NCBI GenBank assembly: GCA_031280705.1
Contig: JAITGJ010000036.1
Span: 1 to 29,446 of the forward strand
From: Spirochaetaceae bacterium
GTDB taxonomy: Bacteria; Spirochaetota; Spirochaetia; Treponematales; Breznakiellaceae
Length of the DNA: 29,446 nt
Direction: 5' to 3'
The translations under genes were made by a program, and so were the position numbers. The notes under the pieces were generated by a model. That model had not been told where the DNA came from, ran no database searches, and worked only from the letters and a program-made list of their open reading frames with translations. Shown here piece by piece: positions 6,482 to 14,239 of the stretch; position 1 is the stretch's first letter; each line of letters opens with the position of its first letter.

Positions 6482-7729
6482 CTACACCACCCACCGGTAT
6501 TCGCCGTTGGTTTCCACGCCGTAAAAATCCGCGTAACTTATCTTCCAGGGCGATTTTCCTCGCGTGTCGATGCGGATTTTGTTTTTGATGAGGTGAAGCC
6601 AGAAGCCCGTACCGCCGATGTCCCCCTGGAGGATGATGCCCGCCGGAACGCCGCCGCGCAAAATGAGCTTTTTGTAGTTGTTCCGGTCTTCCTTTATCAG
6701 CACCTCGTCCCCTTCCGCCGGGTTGATCGCCCCGAGGGACAGGGAAAGAAGGCCGAAAAAGTTGACCGTGTTTTTGATGGCAAAGCGATCATCGTAGGCC
6801 CACCGGGTACCGGTCATGTTGTAGGCGGCAAATTCTCCCTGCTTCTGGGCATTGGGCCAGATGCCGGAAAGCCCCGCCGCGTCTCCCGCCGCGTAAATGC
6901 CCGGCACGGAAGTTTCAAGATAATCGTCCACCTTTACCGCCCGCCGTTCGGTCAGTTCCACGCCCGCGCCGTCAAGGAACGCTACGGCGGGCCGCACACC
7001 CACGGCCAATACGGCCATGTCGCAGGGAACGCTGGTTCCGCCTTCAAGTTCCACGGAAGTGATGTTCCCGTTTCCATCTCCTTTCGTATCAATAACCTTG
7101 CTCCCCAAAAGGAAGGTTACCCCCCGCGCTTCAAAAAGCCGCTGATAAGCTTCCGCGGCGTGGGCGTCCAGATTGATGGCCAGCGCCGCCGGGGCCATTT
7201 CGATAACCGTGATCCGCGGCTTTTTTCCGGTTTGTTCCGCCTGTTCCAGAATCCCGTACACCGCGTCCAGGCCCACAAGCCCGGCCCCGATGACGGCGAT
7301 CCGGCTTGCGTTACGGGCCTTTTCCGCTATGGCGCGGGCGTCGGAAAGGTGGCGGAGGCCGAAGACATTTTTCGCCGTTTTCAGTTCCCCAATGGGCGGG
7401 GTAACGCTCACCGCGCCCGTGGCGATAAGGACCGTGTCGCCCGAAGCGACGGCCTCGTCTCCCGCGTATACGGTTTTGGCGGCCGCGTCAAGGCGGGTAA
7501 TGGTTTTGCCGCCGATCCACCGGACGTTCGGATGTGAGAGCAGATCATCATTGATAAAGTTAATGCTTGCCGCGTCCCGTTTGCCGCCGATGAATTTGTG
7601 GAGCATACAGCGCGAATAAACCTCCGCGTCCTCCGAAACGATGATAACGCCGTCCTGGGGCTGTTCCTTAAGGATGCGCCGCGCGGCGGAAATGCCGGCG
7701 GCTCCCGCGCCGATGATAAGGTGCTTCAT
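6482..7729 (-). CDS. FAD/NAD(P)-dependent oxidoreductase of the CooS-CooF cluster
   Basis: The protein is 415 aa, in the pyridine nucleotide-disulfide oxidoreductase fold. FAD-binding GAGAAG is at 7-12, a single cysteine C41 (VYSRCML) sits where NADH oxidase and CoA-disulfide reductase relatives carry their redox Cys, the NAD loop GAGLVG is at 148-153, and the second FAD motif GIYAAGDAA is at 277-285. Its ATG overlaps the cooF stop by 4 nt (ATGA), so it is translationally coupled to CooF. In other anaerobes a cooS-cooF-FAD/NAD oxidoreductase trio is thought to pass electrons from CO to NAD(P) or to an oxidant-detoxifying acceptor; that role is inferred here from gene order. The C-terminal part (about 330-415) matches the dimerisation region. 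Confidence 0.85.
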   Translation of the reverse strand: MKHLIIGAGAAGISAARRILKEQPQDGVIIVSEDAEVYSRCMLHKFIGGKRDAASINFINDDLLSHPNVRWIGGKTITRLDAAAKTVYAGDEAVASGDTVLIATGAVSVTPPIGELKTAKNVFGLRHLSDARAIAEKARNASRIAVIGAGLVGLDAVYGILEQAEQTGKKPRITVIEMAPAALAINLDAHAAEAYQRLFEARGVTFLLGSKVIDTKGDGNGNITSVELEGGTSVPCDMAVLAVGVRPAVAFLDGAGVELTERRAVKVDDYLETSVPGIYAAGDAAGLSGIWPNAQKQGEFAAYNMTGTRWAYDDRFAIKNTVNFFGLLSLSLGAINPAEGDEVLIKEDRNNYKKLILRGGVPAGIILQGDIGGTGFWLHLIKNKIRIDTRGKSPWKISYADFYGVETNGEYRWVV

Positions 7730-8184
7730 ATTGCCGCCTCCACTTCTTCCACATGAAGCGCTTTCTTTGGACAGATGGCGACGCAGTTGGGCTGTTCGTC
7801 ATCCTGTTTGCAGAAATCGCACTTGATAATTTTGCTCCGCGTTACCCGGTCAGGTTTGACGTTGCCGTAGGGGCAGCTCATTACGCACATAAAGCAGGTC
7901 CCGCAGCGTTTCTCGTCGTACTGGATATGTCCCGTGGCGGGGTCCTTGGCGAGGGCGCCGGACATACAGGCCGTAACACATTCCGGCTGGGCGCAGTGGC
8001 GGCAGAATACGGGAACGTATCCGCCCCGGCCGTTGGTAACAATCGTATGCCGGGCCTCGTTCTTTGGGTCAAGGAGGTTAAGGTCGTAGACCGTTCCCGG
8101 CGTTTCCCGGTGGGCCTGCATACAGGCGATGGTACAGCTTTTGCAGCCATCGCACTTTTCCTGCTCAATAAAAATACGTTTCAT
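7726..8184 (-). CDS. cooF: CooF-like ferredoxin with four [4Fe-4S] sites
   Basis: The protein is 152 aa with sixteen cysteines in four clusters: C11/14/17/21, C61/64/69/73, C94/97/100/104 and C122/125/134/138. This is the DMSO-reductase-subunit-B/HycB/CooF pattern. It should carry electrons in the cytoplasm from the CO dehydrogenase C- and B-clusters to the partner oxidoreductase encoded next. A GAGGAGG ribosome site precedes the ATG at 8184, 11 nt after the cooS stop. No membrane anchor or hydrogenase gene is nearby, so an energy-conserving CO-dependent hydrogenase, as in Rhodospirillum, is not indicated. Confidence 0.85.
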   Translation of the reverse strand: MKRIFIEQEKCDGCKSCTIACMQAHRETPGTVYDLNLLDPKNEARHTIVTNGRGGYVPVFCRHCAQPECVTACMSGALAKDPATGHIQYDEKRCGTCFMCVMSCPYGNVKPDRVTRSKIIKCDFCKQDDEQPNCVAICPKKALHVEEVEAAI

Positions 8185-8195
8185 CGCGCCCTCCT

Positions 8196-10082
8196 CTATA
8201 TGTTAAGGGCGGCGCGTTTTTCCCGGATGATCGCTTCAAGGATGTCCGCGGTTTCTTTCGCGTCATTGTTGATGATCACCTGGCCGCCGGTGAGGGCCTT
8301 CATGTCCCCGGTGAGTACCTTCACCGCGGCCGGGCTCCCGGAGATGTAGGGAGGAATGCCCAGGTGGAGGGGCAGTCCCAGTGCGAGGCCGAAACAGCCG
8401 TCCGCAAGCGCCTGCTCTTCCAGCCATTGGGCCGCGGAAAGCACGAGCGGAAGCGCCGGCATGTCGATGCCGAGAGCCTCGGCAAGCTCGGTGGCGACAA
8501 TTTCAAGCCGTCCGATGGCGAGGCAGGGGCCGAAGTTCAGTACCGGGGGAATTCCCAGTTCCTTGCATACCGCCTGTAGGCCCGGCCCGGCAAGGTCGGC
8601 CGCTTCGGGGACCATAAGGCCGCAGTTTTCGATGCCGCCCGACGAGCAGCCCGCCGTAAGCACGATGATGTCCCGGGCGATAAGTTCCCGGGTCAGCGCG
8701 ACGGTAAGCACGTCGTGGCCGCCGGACACGAGGCTGGAACAGCCCACCACGCCGGCGACGCCCTTGATCTTTCCCTGAACGATAAGGTCCACGAGGGGCT
8801 TCCAACTGCCGCCCAGGAATTTTTTGAGCGATACTTCGCTTACGCCGGTGAGAGAATTGCCGTTGCCGTGACCGGGAAGGAGGTTCAGCGTAATTTTGGG
8901 CCGCCGTTCTTTGTAGGCGGCGATCACCGCGTCAATGATCTCATCGGAATGTTTTTCCCGTTCGGCAAAAACAAAGGGCTTGAGTTCCGCGTTGGCCTTT
9001 TTCGCCACATCGTCAATACAGATCTGCTTGATGAGGAGTTTGTCGCAGACGCTCTCGATGCCCGGCAGGGTACAGTTAAATTCCGAGAGCACCGCGTCGA
9101 TGCCGCCCGTGGCGAGAATCGCCTCTGAGGTGTAGTTGTTCCCCGCGTGCCCGTCAAAAATATCCGTATAATGCGCCCCCCGGAGCTGGAGGTCCTGGCC
9201 CACGCAGGTACAGCCCACCAGTTTGAAGCCCTTCGCCCCGGCGGCTTTTGCCCTGGCCACAACGTCCGGGGCGGTAAGCCGTTCCTGGAGATGTACAAAC
9301 ATGGTGTGCTGGTGGCCGGTAATCATGATATTGATATAGTCCGGGTCGATGACACGAAGCCCCACCGGCGCGGGGCGAATTTCGGGCTCGCCCAGCAGTA
9401 CGTCGTTGAGAAGATTGGTCAGGGTGAGGCCGTATATTCCCGTGGAGACGCCCAGCTTGAGACAGTCAATGAGCATATTCACCGGGTCGGAATTAAGGTT
9501 GGTAGAACACTTTACCACGCCGTGGAACACTTCGCTCTTCGCGCCGCCGGGAAGAATCCCCAGTTCCCGCCATTTTTGGAAGCGCGGCGGGTAGGCCATT
9601 TTTTCCACCAGGTCCATCTTCTCGTATTCGGGCTTATACAGGTCCGCGAGCACCGCGTCCGCCACCTTTTCCGCGGTGTCCCACTCGTCTTTCCCGCTCA
9701 CGCCGAATTTGTGCGCCAGGCGATCCAGAGCGGCCTTTCCCTTGAAGGCGCCCTTTTCCCGCGCGGTATTCTTGAGGTTCCGGGCGGTATTTTCCACAAC
9801 GTGAATATAACAGCCCGATCCCGACGCAACCGCCCGCAAAAGATTCCGCACGGCAATGGTGTCCGCGCTCGCACCGCAGATGCCCCGGGGGGAATCCGGG
9901 GTGATACGGCAGGGGCCGTTGGCGCAGAGGCGGCAGCACACGCCCTGCAGGCCGAACCCGCATTTGGTTTCCTGACTTTCCACCCGGTGGTGGCTCGTCT
10001 CCATCGAAAGGCCGGCGATAAACTCCTCCAGGGGTTTATCCGCGCTGGCGCAGGTTGAACACCCGTAGACACTTTCGTTCAT
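8196..10082 (-). CDS. cooS: Anaerobic Ni,Fe carbon-monoxide dehydrogenase catalytic subunit
   Basis: The protein is 628 aa from the ATG at 10082. It catalyses reversible oxidation of CO to CO2. The D- and B-cluster cysteines are all visible at 41, 49, 50, 53, 58 and 69, almost the same numbering as Carboxydothermus CODH-II. C-cluster candidates are His257 (GHQH), Cys293 (GCTCVGQ), Cys337 (FNCTLP), Cys448 (VGCSS), Cys479 (AGCSSGG) and Cys520 (GPCLA). The frame opens 19 codons earlier at 10139, but only the internal ATG has a ribosome site (GGAGG, 5-nt spacing) and it gives the canonical YGCSTC N-terminus. No acetyl-CoA synthase genes are in view, so this is a monofunctional CODH feeding CooF. 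Confidence 0.95.
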   Translation of the reverse strand: MNESVYGCSTCASADKPLEEFIAGLSMETSHHRVESQETKCGFGLQGVCCRLCANGPCRITPDSPRGICGASADTIAVRNLLRAVASGSGCYIHVVENTARNLKNTAREKGAFKGKAALDRLAHKFGVSGKDEWDTAEKVADAVLADLYKPEYEKMDLVEKMAYPPRFQKWRELGILPGGAKSEVFHGVVKCSTNLNSDPVNMLIDCLKLGVSTGIYGLTLTNLLNDVLLGEPEIRPAPVGLRVIDPDYINIMITGHQHTMFVHLQERLTAPDVVARAKAAGAKGFKLVGCTCVGQDLQLRGAHYTDIFDGHAGNNYTSEAILATGGIDAVLSEFNCTLPGIESVCDKLLIKQICIDDVAKKANAELKPFVFAEREKHSDEIIDAVIAAYKERRPKITLNLLPGHGNGNSLTGVSEVSLKKFLGGSWKPLVDLIVQGKIKGVAGVVGCSSLVSGGHDVLTVALTRELIARDIIVLTAGCSSGGIENCGLMVPEAADLAGPGLQAVCKELGIPPVLNFGPCLAIGRLEIVATELAEALGIDMPALPLVLSAAQWLEEQALADGCFGLALGLPLHLGIPPYISGSPAAVKVLTGDMKALTGGQVIINNDAKETADILEAIIREKRAALNI

Positions 10083-10112
10083 GACATCCTCCATGGTTTT
10101 ATGGGAGTCGCC

Positions 10113-10128
10113 CGATAACTGGTTATCG
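10113..10128. promoter_or_regulatory. Perfect palindrome in the cooS leader
   Basis: CGATAAC (10113-10119) and GTTATCG (10122-10128) are perfect arms around a 2-nt centre, 31 nt before the preferred cooS start. This is a plausible operator for a dimeric regulator. It differs from the palindrome in front of the Rrf2 gene. Confidence 0.45.
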
Positions 10129-10195
10129 AACAACTCCATTGTCGCGGAACAGGCCGCGGTTTACCAAAACATACAGGCTTTTTTTACCGGTTTGT

Positions 10196-10597
10196 TCAGC
10201 CTGCCAAAATTTCCGCCAGGGATTTTTCCCTGAGCGCCCCGGTAAGGAGGCTCTGCAGCCGCCCGAACTCGGCGTGAACCGCGCAGCGCCGCCCGGCAGT
10301 ATTCCGGGGACAGAGATAGGACGTGTCTACGCAGCCGGTAAGCAGAATGTCCCCGTCCACGGCGGTGAACACATCGTAGAGGGTAACCGTCTCCAGCCCC
10401 CGTTCCAGGGCATACCCGCCGTTGATTCCCCGGAAGCTCCGCACGATGCCGCCCTTTTCCAGTTTTTTGAGGATTTTATACCCGTATGGCCGGGGAATCA
10501 GCTCCGCCGCGCAGATGGCCTCCACGGTTTTCCGGCCCCCATCCACAAGCGCCCGGAGGATACGCACCGCGTAATCGGATTCAACGGTGATCAACAT
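10196..10597 (-). CDS. Rrf2-family transcriptional regulator with three cysteines
   Basis: The protein is 133 aa from the ATG at 10597. The N-terminal winged helix (MLITVESDYAVRILRAL, with recognition region about 30-65 ending in FRGINGGYAL) is typical of Rrf2 proteins such as IscR, NsrR and RirA. C89, C96 and C105 lie in the C-terminal loop where relatives bind a [2Fe-2S] or [4Fe-4S] cluster, but the spacing CX6CX8C differs from the CX5CX5C of IscR/NsrR. It therefore probably senses iron, redox state, NO or possibly CO through a cluster; which signal is unknown. The gene lies in the same direction, 113 nt upstream of cooS, and has a palindrome at its own start region. A longer in-frame start at 10657 would place the palindrome inside the gene and is not preferred. 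Confidence 0.85.
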   Translation of the reverse strand: MLITVESDYAVRILRALVDGGRKTVEAICAAELIPRPYGYKILKKLEKGGIVRSFRGINGGYALERGLETVTLYDVFTAVDGDILLTGCVDTSYLCPRNTAGRRCAVHAEFGRLQSLLTGALREKSLAEILAG

Positions 10598-10610
10598 GGA
10601 AGATTTCCAT

Positions 10611-10631
10611 ACTTGACAAGAAATGTCAAGT
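10611..10631. promoter_or_regulatory. Perfect inverted repeat, probable operator of the Rrf2 gene
   Basis: ACTTGACA (10611-10618) and TGTCAAGT (10624-10631) flank AGAAA. Each arm contains a TTGACA -35-like hexamer. It lies 14 nt before the regulator start codon, which suits autorepression. A weak -10 (AAATCT, 10606-10601) is 17 nt from the TTGACA on the minus strand. Confidence 0.65.
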
Positions 10632-10678
10632 AAAAAGACGGAAAACGCCGTCCGCAATTCCGCGTCATAAGAGGCCCC

Positions 10679-11167
10679 CTACGCTTCCACGGCGTGCGCT
10701 GCTACATCATCGTGACTGATGCTCAGCGTACCGTTTTCCTTCCGGGTGGCTATCTTCCGGAAATACTCAAAATACCGTTTGTCGGAAACGGCGATATGGG
10801 TAAGAATCCATTCCTTGAGAAAGCGGGTAAAACTATTGAGCACGAGTCGCTTCCCTGAATTGTATGCCTGTATCTGTTCAACCACATTGAGCACGAAATT
10901 CTCATGCTCCTTTTTATGCTCCGTGTATCCTGAAAAGCCGGTTTTCAGCATAATTTTTTCTTCCGTGGCAAAGTGGACCTTTACATATTCCACCGCGCCG
11001 TGGATCACCCGTTCAAAATATTCCCGTTCGGCCTTCTCCTCGCCAACGCAGTGTTTGAACATATCATTGGTAAGATTGAGCAGTGTTTGATGCTGTTCAT
11101 CGATTAACTTGATGCCCACCGAAAAAGACGGCGACCATTTTACCAGTTCTATCGGATTATTTGCCAT
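10679..11167 (-). CDS. Bacteriohemerythrin (O2-binding di-iron protein)
   Basis: The protein is 162 aa from the ATG at 11167, which follows GGAGCGGGAC. All seven di-iron ligands of bacteriohemerythrin are present: H26 (DEQH), H65 and E69 (HFATE), H84 and H88 (HKKEH), H124 and D129 (HIAVSD). The protein is soluble, with no chemoreceptor or other output domain. It would bind or scavenge O2 and could carry it or shield oxygen-labile enzymes. It lies directly upstream, in the same direction, of the Rrf2 regulator and the CO dehydrogenase cluster, which suggests oxygen protection of the Ni-Fe enzyme. That link is inference from position. The frame extends to 11242 but lacks a ribosome site there. 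Confidence 0.92.
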   Translation of the reverse strand: MANNPIELVKWSPSFSVGIKLIDEQHQTLLNLTNDMFKHCVGEEKAEREYFERVIHGAVEYVKVHFATEEKIMLKTGFSGYTEHKKEHENFVLNVVEQIQAYNSGKRLVLNSFTRFLKEWILTHIAVSDKRYFEYFRKIATRKENGTLSISHDDVAAHAVEA

Positions 11168-11251
11168 GTCCCGCTCCATTTTGTGGTACGACAGGTTGTA
11201 TCCCCGCCTGGTAATCCGGCGGTCCCCGCCATGGTTTCGCAACTTTTTTTA

Positions 11252-11280
11252 AGTATATATAAAGAAAAGCCGATGTACAA
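11252..11280 (-). promoter_or_regulatory. Sigma70-type promoter of the bacteriohemerythrin gene
   Basis: On the minus strand TTGTAC (11280-11275) and TATACT (11257-11252) are separated by 17 nt. Transcription would start near 11245, leaving a leader of about 78 nt. The leader holds two direct copies of GGCGGGGA and a short GGCGG/CCGCC hairpin; I do not recognise a known riboswitch in it. Confidence 0.65.
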
Positions 11281-11292
11281 ATTCCCCCGCCA

Positions 11293-11500
11293 GCCGCGCC
11301 GCCTTTTTCGCCCCATCCGGCGATTTTTTTCCGCCAGCGGCACAAAATAATCCCAACGGCCTTTGGCCGGTGGGCCCCCCTTCACACCGCGCCGCCTTTT
11401 TCGCCCCATCCCTTCACACCGCGCGCCGTCCCCCGCCTTCTCCGGCGATTTTTTGCCGCAAGCGGCAAAAAATAAGCCCAACGGCCTTTGGCCGTTGGGC
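11293..11500. repeat. Degenerate duplicated, hairpin-rich intergenic repeat
   Basis: The spacer between the hemerythrin and helicase genes has no plausible gene. Two diverged copies of one unit are present: CCGGCGATTTTTT at 11317 recurs at 11442, and GCGCCGCCTTTTTCGCCCCAT occurs twice, about 93 nt apart. The better copy holds two perfect hairpins, TTTTTTGCCGC/GCGGCAAAAAA (11449-11472) and GCCCAACGGCC/GGCCGTTGGGC (11476-11500, TTT loop). These are REP-like stems that could also end transcription in either direction. Confidence 0.65.
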
Positions 11501-11524
11501 ACTCCACACCACGCGCCGTATACG
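11495..11524 (+). promoter_or_regulatory. Possible promoter of the helicase gene
   Basis: TTGGGC (11495-11500) and TATACG (11519-11524) are 18 nt apart, 13 nt before the GTG start. The -35 lies in the arm of the upstream hairpin. The match is moderate. Confidence 0.4.
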
Positions 11525-11537
11525 GTAGACTTTTCCC

Positions 11538-14045
11538 GTGCAGGCAGGAAAACGGCTGACCCAGGCGGTGATCCAGTCCCTCCGGGAGGAAATCCGGGAG
11601 GCGGGGGGCAGTGAGGTATACGCCTTCGGCTGGCTTGATGACAGGGGACTCGTCGCGCGCTCTGAGGTCCAGTCCCGTGGTAACGCCGGGGCCGTACCCG
11701 CCCTTCCCGGACGGCAGGAAACGCCGCCGTCCGGCGCGGACGGCGCGGCGGCGGACGTCCTGATCCATAACCACCCGTCGGGATTTCTCGTGCCGAGCGA
11801 CAACGATCTTTCCATCGCCGCGCGGGCTGCGGAAGCGGGCATCGGCTCGTTCATCGTGGACAATGCCGTGGAGCGCGTATACGCCGTGGTGGAGCCCGTG
11901 CGCCGCCAGGAGACGCGGCCGCTTGACGCCGATGAGTTGGCCGCCTCGCTGGAAGAAGGCGGCGCCGTGGCAAACCGGCTTGAGGCGTTTGAAAGCCGTC
12001 CCAGCCAAATCGATCTGATGCGGCTTATCATCCGGGGGTTTAACGAAGACGCCCTTGTCGCCGCCGAAGCGGGAACGGGAGTCGGGAAATCGCTTGCGTA
12101 TTTGCTCCCGGCCATGCGGTACGCGCTGGACAACGGCGAGCGCATCGTGATTTCCACCGCGACGATCAATCTCCAGGAACAGCTCTATCATAAAGACATC
12201 CCCCTGGTTACCGGAGCGCTGGGCGCGCGGGGCAAAAAGATAAAGACCGCGCTGGTAAAGGGGCGGGGCAACTACCTGTGCCGCCGCCGTCTTGCCGCGG
12301 CGCTCCGTGAAACGGAAGAGGGCGTCCTTCCGGGCATGGTGGAGAGCGAAGAACACGACGTTCTGGTCCTGATACACGGCTGGGCGGAAACGACGGCCAC
12401 GGGAAGCCGGTCCGATCTATCATTTTTTCCCCCGGAGGCGGTCTGGTCGCGGGTATCCTCGGAAAGCGATCTCTGCATGGGGATGCGGTGTCCGGAGCGG
12501 GAACGCTGTTTTTTTCTCGCCCTCCGCAAGGCGTGTTCCGATGCGCGGATCCTCGTGGTGAATCACCACCTCCTCTTCGCGGACCTTGCCGCGCGGAGCG
12601 GCGGCGCGGGCTACGACGGGACCGTGGTGCTTCCCCCGTTCCGCCGGGTGGTCATCGACGAGGCGCACACGGTAGAGGACGCGGCGTCTTCGTTCTTTTC
12701 CGAAAGTTTTAGCCGCCCGCTCCTCCTCCGCCTTCTCGCGCGATTGTACCGCAGGCAGCGGGCGCGGCAGACGGGCCTCCTCCTTCGCCTTGCCCTGCTG
12801 CTCCCCGGCGATTCCGCGTCGCGTGCGGTGGAAACCGGTGCATCCATTACCGGCGCGCGGACACTGGTAGAGGAACTGGACGCGGAAGCCCTGACGCTCC
12901 TCTGGGACGAGGGGACGATCCGTCTTACCCCCGCGCGGGAGGGCCTCTTTGCCGGGCTTGTTTCCCGTCTCGCGGTCCTCTCGCGGCGGCTTTCTCAACT
13001 GGCCGGGGTGGTGCGGGACCTCCTGGAAGCCCTCCCGCCGGATGGACCTGAAGAGGACGCCGTATGGGAAATACGCGCCACGGTGCGGCGGCTTGAGGCG
13101 GCCGTCTCCGTGATGCGGGCATTCCTGGAATACCGGGAACGGACAGGGGAAGTTATCTGGCTTGAACGCCACGCCGGAAGCGCCGGCGCGCGGGATGACT
13201 GGGCGGCGTTTCACGTTACCCCCATACATGTTGCCCCGCCGCTCAGGGACGCCCTTTTCATGCCGAACCGTACCGTCATCGCCGTTTCCGCCACGCTTAC
13301 GGTAAACGGACGGTTTGACTACTGGGAGAACCGCGCGGGTATTGCCCTGGTCAAGGAGCGGCAAATCCTTACCGGCGTATTCCCGTCTCCCTTTCCCTAT
13401 GCCGCGTCGGTCCTCCTCGCCGTTCCATCCGGCGCTCCCCTCCCGGAAGACGCGGCGTTCCGGCCCTTTGTCGATGAAGCTGTTTCTGCCCTTGCCGCAT
13501 GTTCGGGCGGGTCCGCGCTTGTACTGTTCACCTCTTACGATGCCCTCCAAAGCGCCTGGAATGCGGCGCGCGGGCCCCTGGAAGAACAGGGCATCCGCTG
13601 TTTAAGGCAGGGAGACGATGACCGCTCCCGGCTCCTCAAGGCATTTTTGGCGGATGAGTCAAGCGTGTTGTTTGCCACCCACTCCTTCTGGGAAGGGGTG
13701 GACGCGCCGGGCAATACCCTCCGCCTCGTCATCCTTTGCCGCCTCCCCTTCAAAAGCCCCGCGGACCCGGTATTCGCCGCCCGTGGTGAGGATCTGGAAA
13801 AACAGGGCGGCAGCGCGTTTATGGATCTTTCCCTTCCCGAAGCGGTGATCAAATTCAAGCAGGGATTTGGGCGGCTCATGCGCCGCTCAAGCGATCACGG
13901 CGTGGTGGCGGTGCTGGACGGCCGCCTCCTGCGGAAGCGCTATGGCGAACTGTTCCTGCGTTCTATCCCCGAAACGCGCACCAGTTTCGGCGCTTTTGAT
14001 TCGGTTCTGCGGGATACGGAATCGTTTCTCTGGAACAGGAGATAG
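11538..14045 (+). CDS. dinG: DinG/XPD-type DNA helicase with N-terminal RadC/JAMM-like domain
   Basis: The protein is 835 aa. Residues about 25-120 look like a RadC/JAB domain: IHNHPSG (H77, H79) followed by S87xxD90 is the JAMM metal-site pattern. From about 155 the protein is a superfamily 2 helicase of the DinG/XPD group: Walker A EAGTGVGKS (177-185), candidate 4Fe-4S cysteines C248, C313, C318 and C324, DEAH at 374-377, and motif VI QGFGRLMR (775-782). DinG-type enzymes unwind forked DNA, R-loops and G4 structures 5' to 3' during replication and repair. The GTG at 11538 is the first possible start after an in-frame stop at 11526, and there is no clear ribosome site. The fusion suggests a metal-dependent or protein-binding module tied to the helicase. 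Confidence 0.85.
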   Translation: MQAGKRLTQAVIQSLREEIREAGGSEVYAFGWLDDRGLVARSEVQSRGNAGAVPALPGRQETPPSGADGAAADVLIHNHPSGFLVPSDNDLSIAARAAEAGIGSFIVDNAVERVYAVVEPVRRQETRPLDADELAASLEEGGAVANRLEAFESRPSQIDLMRLIIRGFNEDALVAAEAGTGVGKSLAYLLPAMRYALDNGERIVISTATINLQEQLYHKDIPLVTGALGARGKKIKTALVKGRGNYLCRRRLAAALRETEEGVLPGMVESEEHDVLVLIHGWAETTATGSRSDLSFFPPEAVWSRVSSESDLCMGMRCPERERCFFLALRKACSDARILVVNHHLLFADLAARSGGAGYDGTVVLPPFRRVVIDEAHTVEDAASSFFSESFSRPLLLRLLARLYRRQRARQTGLLLRLALLLPGDSASRAVETGASITGARTLVEELDAEALTLLWDEGTIRLTPAREGLFAGLVSRLAVLSRRLSQLAGVVRDLLEALPPDGPEEDAVWEIRATVRRLEAAVSVMRAFLEYRERTGEVIWLERHAGSAGARDDWAAFHVTPIHVAPPLRDALFMPNRTVIAVSATLTVNGRFDYWENRAGIALVKERQILTGVFPSPFPYAASVLLAVPSGAPLPEDAAFRPFVDEAVSALAACSGGSALVLFTSYDALQSAWNAARGPLEEQGIRCLRQGDDDRSRLLKAFLADESSVLFATHSFWEGVDAPGNTLRLVILCRLPFKSPADPVFAARGEDLEKQGGSAFMDLSLPEAVIKFKQGFGRLMRRSSDHGVVAVLDGRLLRKRYGELFLRSIPETRTSFGAFDSVLRDTESFLWNRR

Positions 14046-14202
14046 GGGGCCGCCCTGCGCCTGAACGCCCCGTCTTGTTTCCGCCGTCCCCATAACCGGC
14101 CCTGCCTTGGCGGGATATTCCGGCCCTCCGGCGCTTTATCCGGCGGGCGCGGTCTTTGTGGCCGGCCGCCGCGCCAAAATCCGGCTTTTTCGGGCGCTCC
14201 AT

Positions 14203-14233
14203 TTGAGCATTTTTTTAAGTTTACCGATATTTT
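14203..14233 (+). promoter_or_regulatory. Possible promoter of the glycan gene run
   Basis: TTGAGC (14203-14208) and TATTTT (14228-14233) are 19 nt apart, only 6 nt before the ATG at 14240. There is no Shine-Dalgarno sequence, so the mRNA may be leaderless. The rest of the stretch 14046-14202 is GC-rich with nothing recognisable. Confidence 0.45.
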
Positions 14234-14239
14234 AAGAGT

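Noticed and set aside
10083..10139. Longer cooS start at 10139
   Set aside because: No ribosome site lies before it, while the internal ATG at 10082 follows GGAGG at ideal spacing and restores the usual YGCSTC start and cysteine numbering.
11168..11245. Riboswitch in the hemerythrin leader
   Set aside because: GCGAAACC and GGCGGGGA elements recall cyclic-di-GMP leaders, but the conserved GNRA-type loop and core are not present; kept only as a possibly structured leader.
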